Source: Rhodoferax sp. (GTDB lineage Bacteria; Pseudomonadota; Gammaproteobacteria; Burkholderiales; Burkholderiaceae_C). From it: a DNA stretch of 64,000 bases. This document shows positions 63,859-64,000 of the stretch, in pieces. A program made the translations under genes and the position numbers. The stretch's first letter is position 1. Each line of letters begins with the position of its first letter. The stretch is taken from contig NZ_JAQTMS010000002.1 of the NCBI RefSeq assembly GCF_028714215.1, positions 1-64,000 of the forward strand. Reading direction: 5' to 3'. The notes below the pieces were generated by a model. It had not been told where the DNA came from. It searched no databases and saw only the letters and a program-made list of their open reading frames with translations.

Positions 63859-63902
63859 GTTGCCTCATACTCCAACATGCAACCATTTTGTTGCCCAATT
63901 GG
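63859..63902. promoter_or_regulatory. clustered GCAAC/GTTGC repeats upstream of SRPBCC gene
   Basis: GTTGCC (63859), then an inverted pair GCAAC-N6-GTTGC (63879-63894), then a GCCCAATTGGGGC palindrome, all within 50 bases of the start of the last gene. It may be an operator; no binding protein is known. Confidence 0.4.
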
Positions 63903-63910
63903 GGCTTCTC

Positions 63911-64000
63911 ATGAACCACTACCAACAGAGTTTGATTGTCAAGGCGAACCCCGCCGCGACCTATGCCGCGCTCACCACGGATCTACCCTCGAATGTTACG
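63911..64000 (+). CDS. SRPBCC (START/polyketide cyclase-like) protein, partial
   Basis: Open from ATG 63911 to the window end (30 codons). The start MNHYQQSLIVKANPAATYAA resembles the N-terminal strand of SRPBCC ligand-binding proteins (for example AHSA1-like). Truncated by the window edge. No ribosome site is obvious. Confidence 0.6.
   Translation, partial: MNHYQQSLIVKANPAATYAALTTDLPSNVT

Overview
The window is about 63% GC and looks like a chromosomal segment of a betaproteobacterium of the order Burkholderiales, most likely family Comamonadaceae (Rhodoferax/Polaromonas-like). The evidence is an lptA-lptB-rpoN block, an argS-SPOR-dsbA block, malate synthase G, a complete kdp locus, and dispersed repeats of a style I associate with comamonads. 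This taxonomy is inference from gene content. I see no rRNA, tRNA, phage, integrase, intact insertion sequence or CRISPR array.

Layout. 1-4.7 kb holds small cytoplasmic proteins (TfoX-N, NTF2-like, AraC/VOC pair, C_GCAxxG_C_C protein, UPF0149/SEC-C). 4.9-7.3 kb holds a Tat-exported phosphocholine-type phospholipase C preceded by a possible mini-lipoprotein. 7.4-15.4 kb (minus strand) holds a solitary PIN toxin, an rlmL-type methyltransferase, rpoN, lptB, lptA, dsbA, a SPOR protein and argS, with two groups of REP-like repeats. 15.6-20.7 kb holds psiF and a five-gene envelope cluster (GT2 polyprenyl-phosphate glycosyltransferase, GtrA flippase, ArnT-like GT, ChbG/YdjC deacetylase, LysR) resembling lipid A hexosamine-modification loci. 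20.8-24.9 kb holds a truncated KdpD-like kinase, a KdpE-like regulator and the K+ transporter kup. 25-28 kb holds a haloacid dehalogenase beside malate synthase G. 28.1-29.4 kb holds a tightly overlapping zeta-toxin operon, and 29.4-32 kb a SWIM/SNF2 helicase.

32-41.1 kb is the full K+-starvation locus on the minus strand: a small membrane ORF, then kdpF, A, B, C, D and E. A KdpE-operator-like sequence lies upstream, and a BrnT/BrnA toxin-antitoxin module with a frameshifted toxin gene sits between kdpD and kdpE. A 74-bp dispersed repeat lies inside both kdpB and the SNF2 helicase without breaking either frame.

41.3-50 kb holds a PuuA-like glutamine synthetase homologue, a cytochrome c lipoprotein, an ArgD-GNAT fusion gene behind a promoter-leader-terminator unit, PAP2, a molybdopterin oxidoreductase, and a TetR/O-methyltransferase pair. 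50-53.4 kb holds a long hairpin repeat, PBP1A and a DUF3016 protein. 53.4-55.8 kb holds a Fur-type iron-uptake operon (cupredoxin, FTR1, outer-membrane barrel) and a 4Fe-4S ferredoxin. 56-64 kb holds a flavin reductase, an alpha/beta hydrolase, an SPFH protein with a ribbon-helix-helix partner under a palindromic operator, a CBS-PAS-GGDEF cyclase, a DUF1800/DUF1501 export pair, and the start of an SRPBCC gene cut by the window end.

The themes that tie the window together are potassium homeostasis (two Kdp-type two-component systems, Kup and KdpFABC), envelope construction (LptAB, lipid A glycan cassette, PBP1A, SPOR, PAP2) and accessory stress or toxin modules dropped between housekeeping genes.
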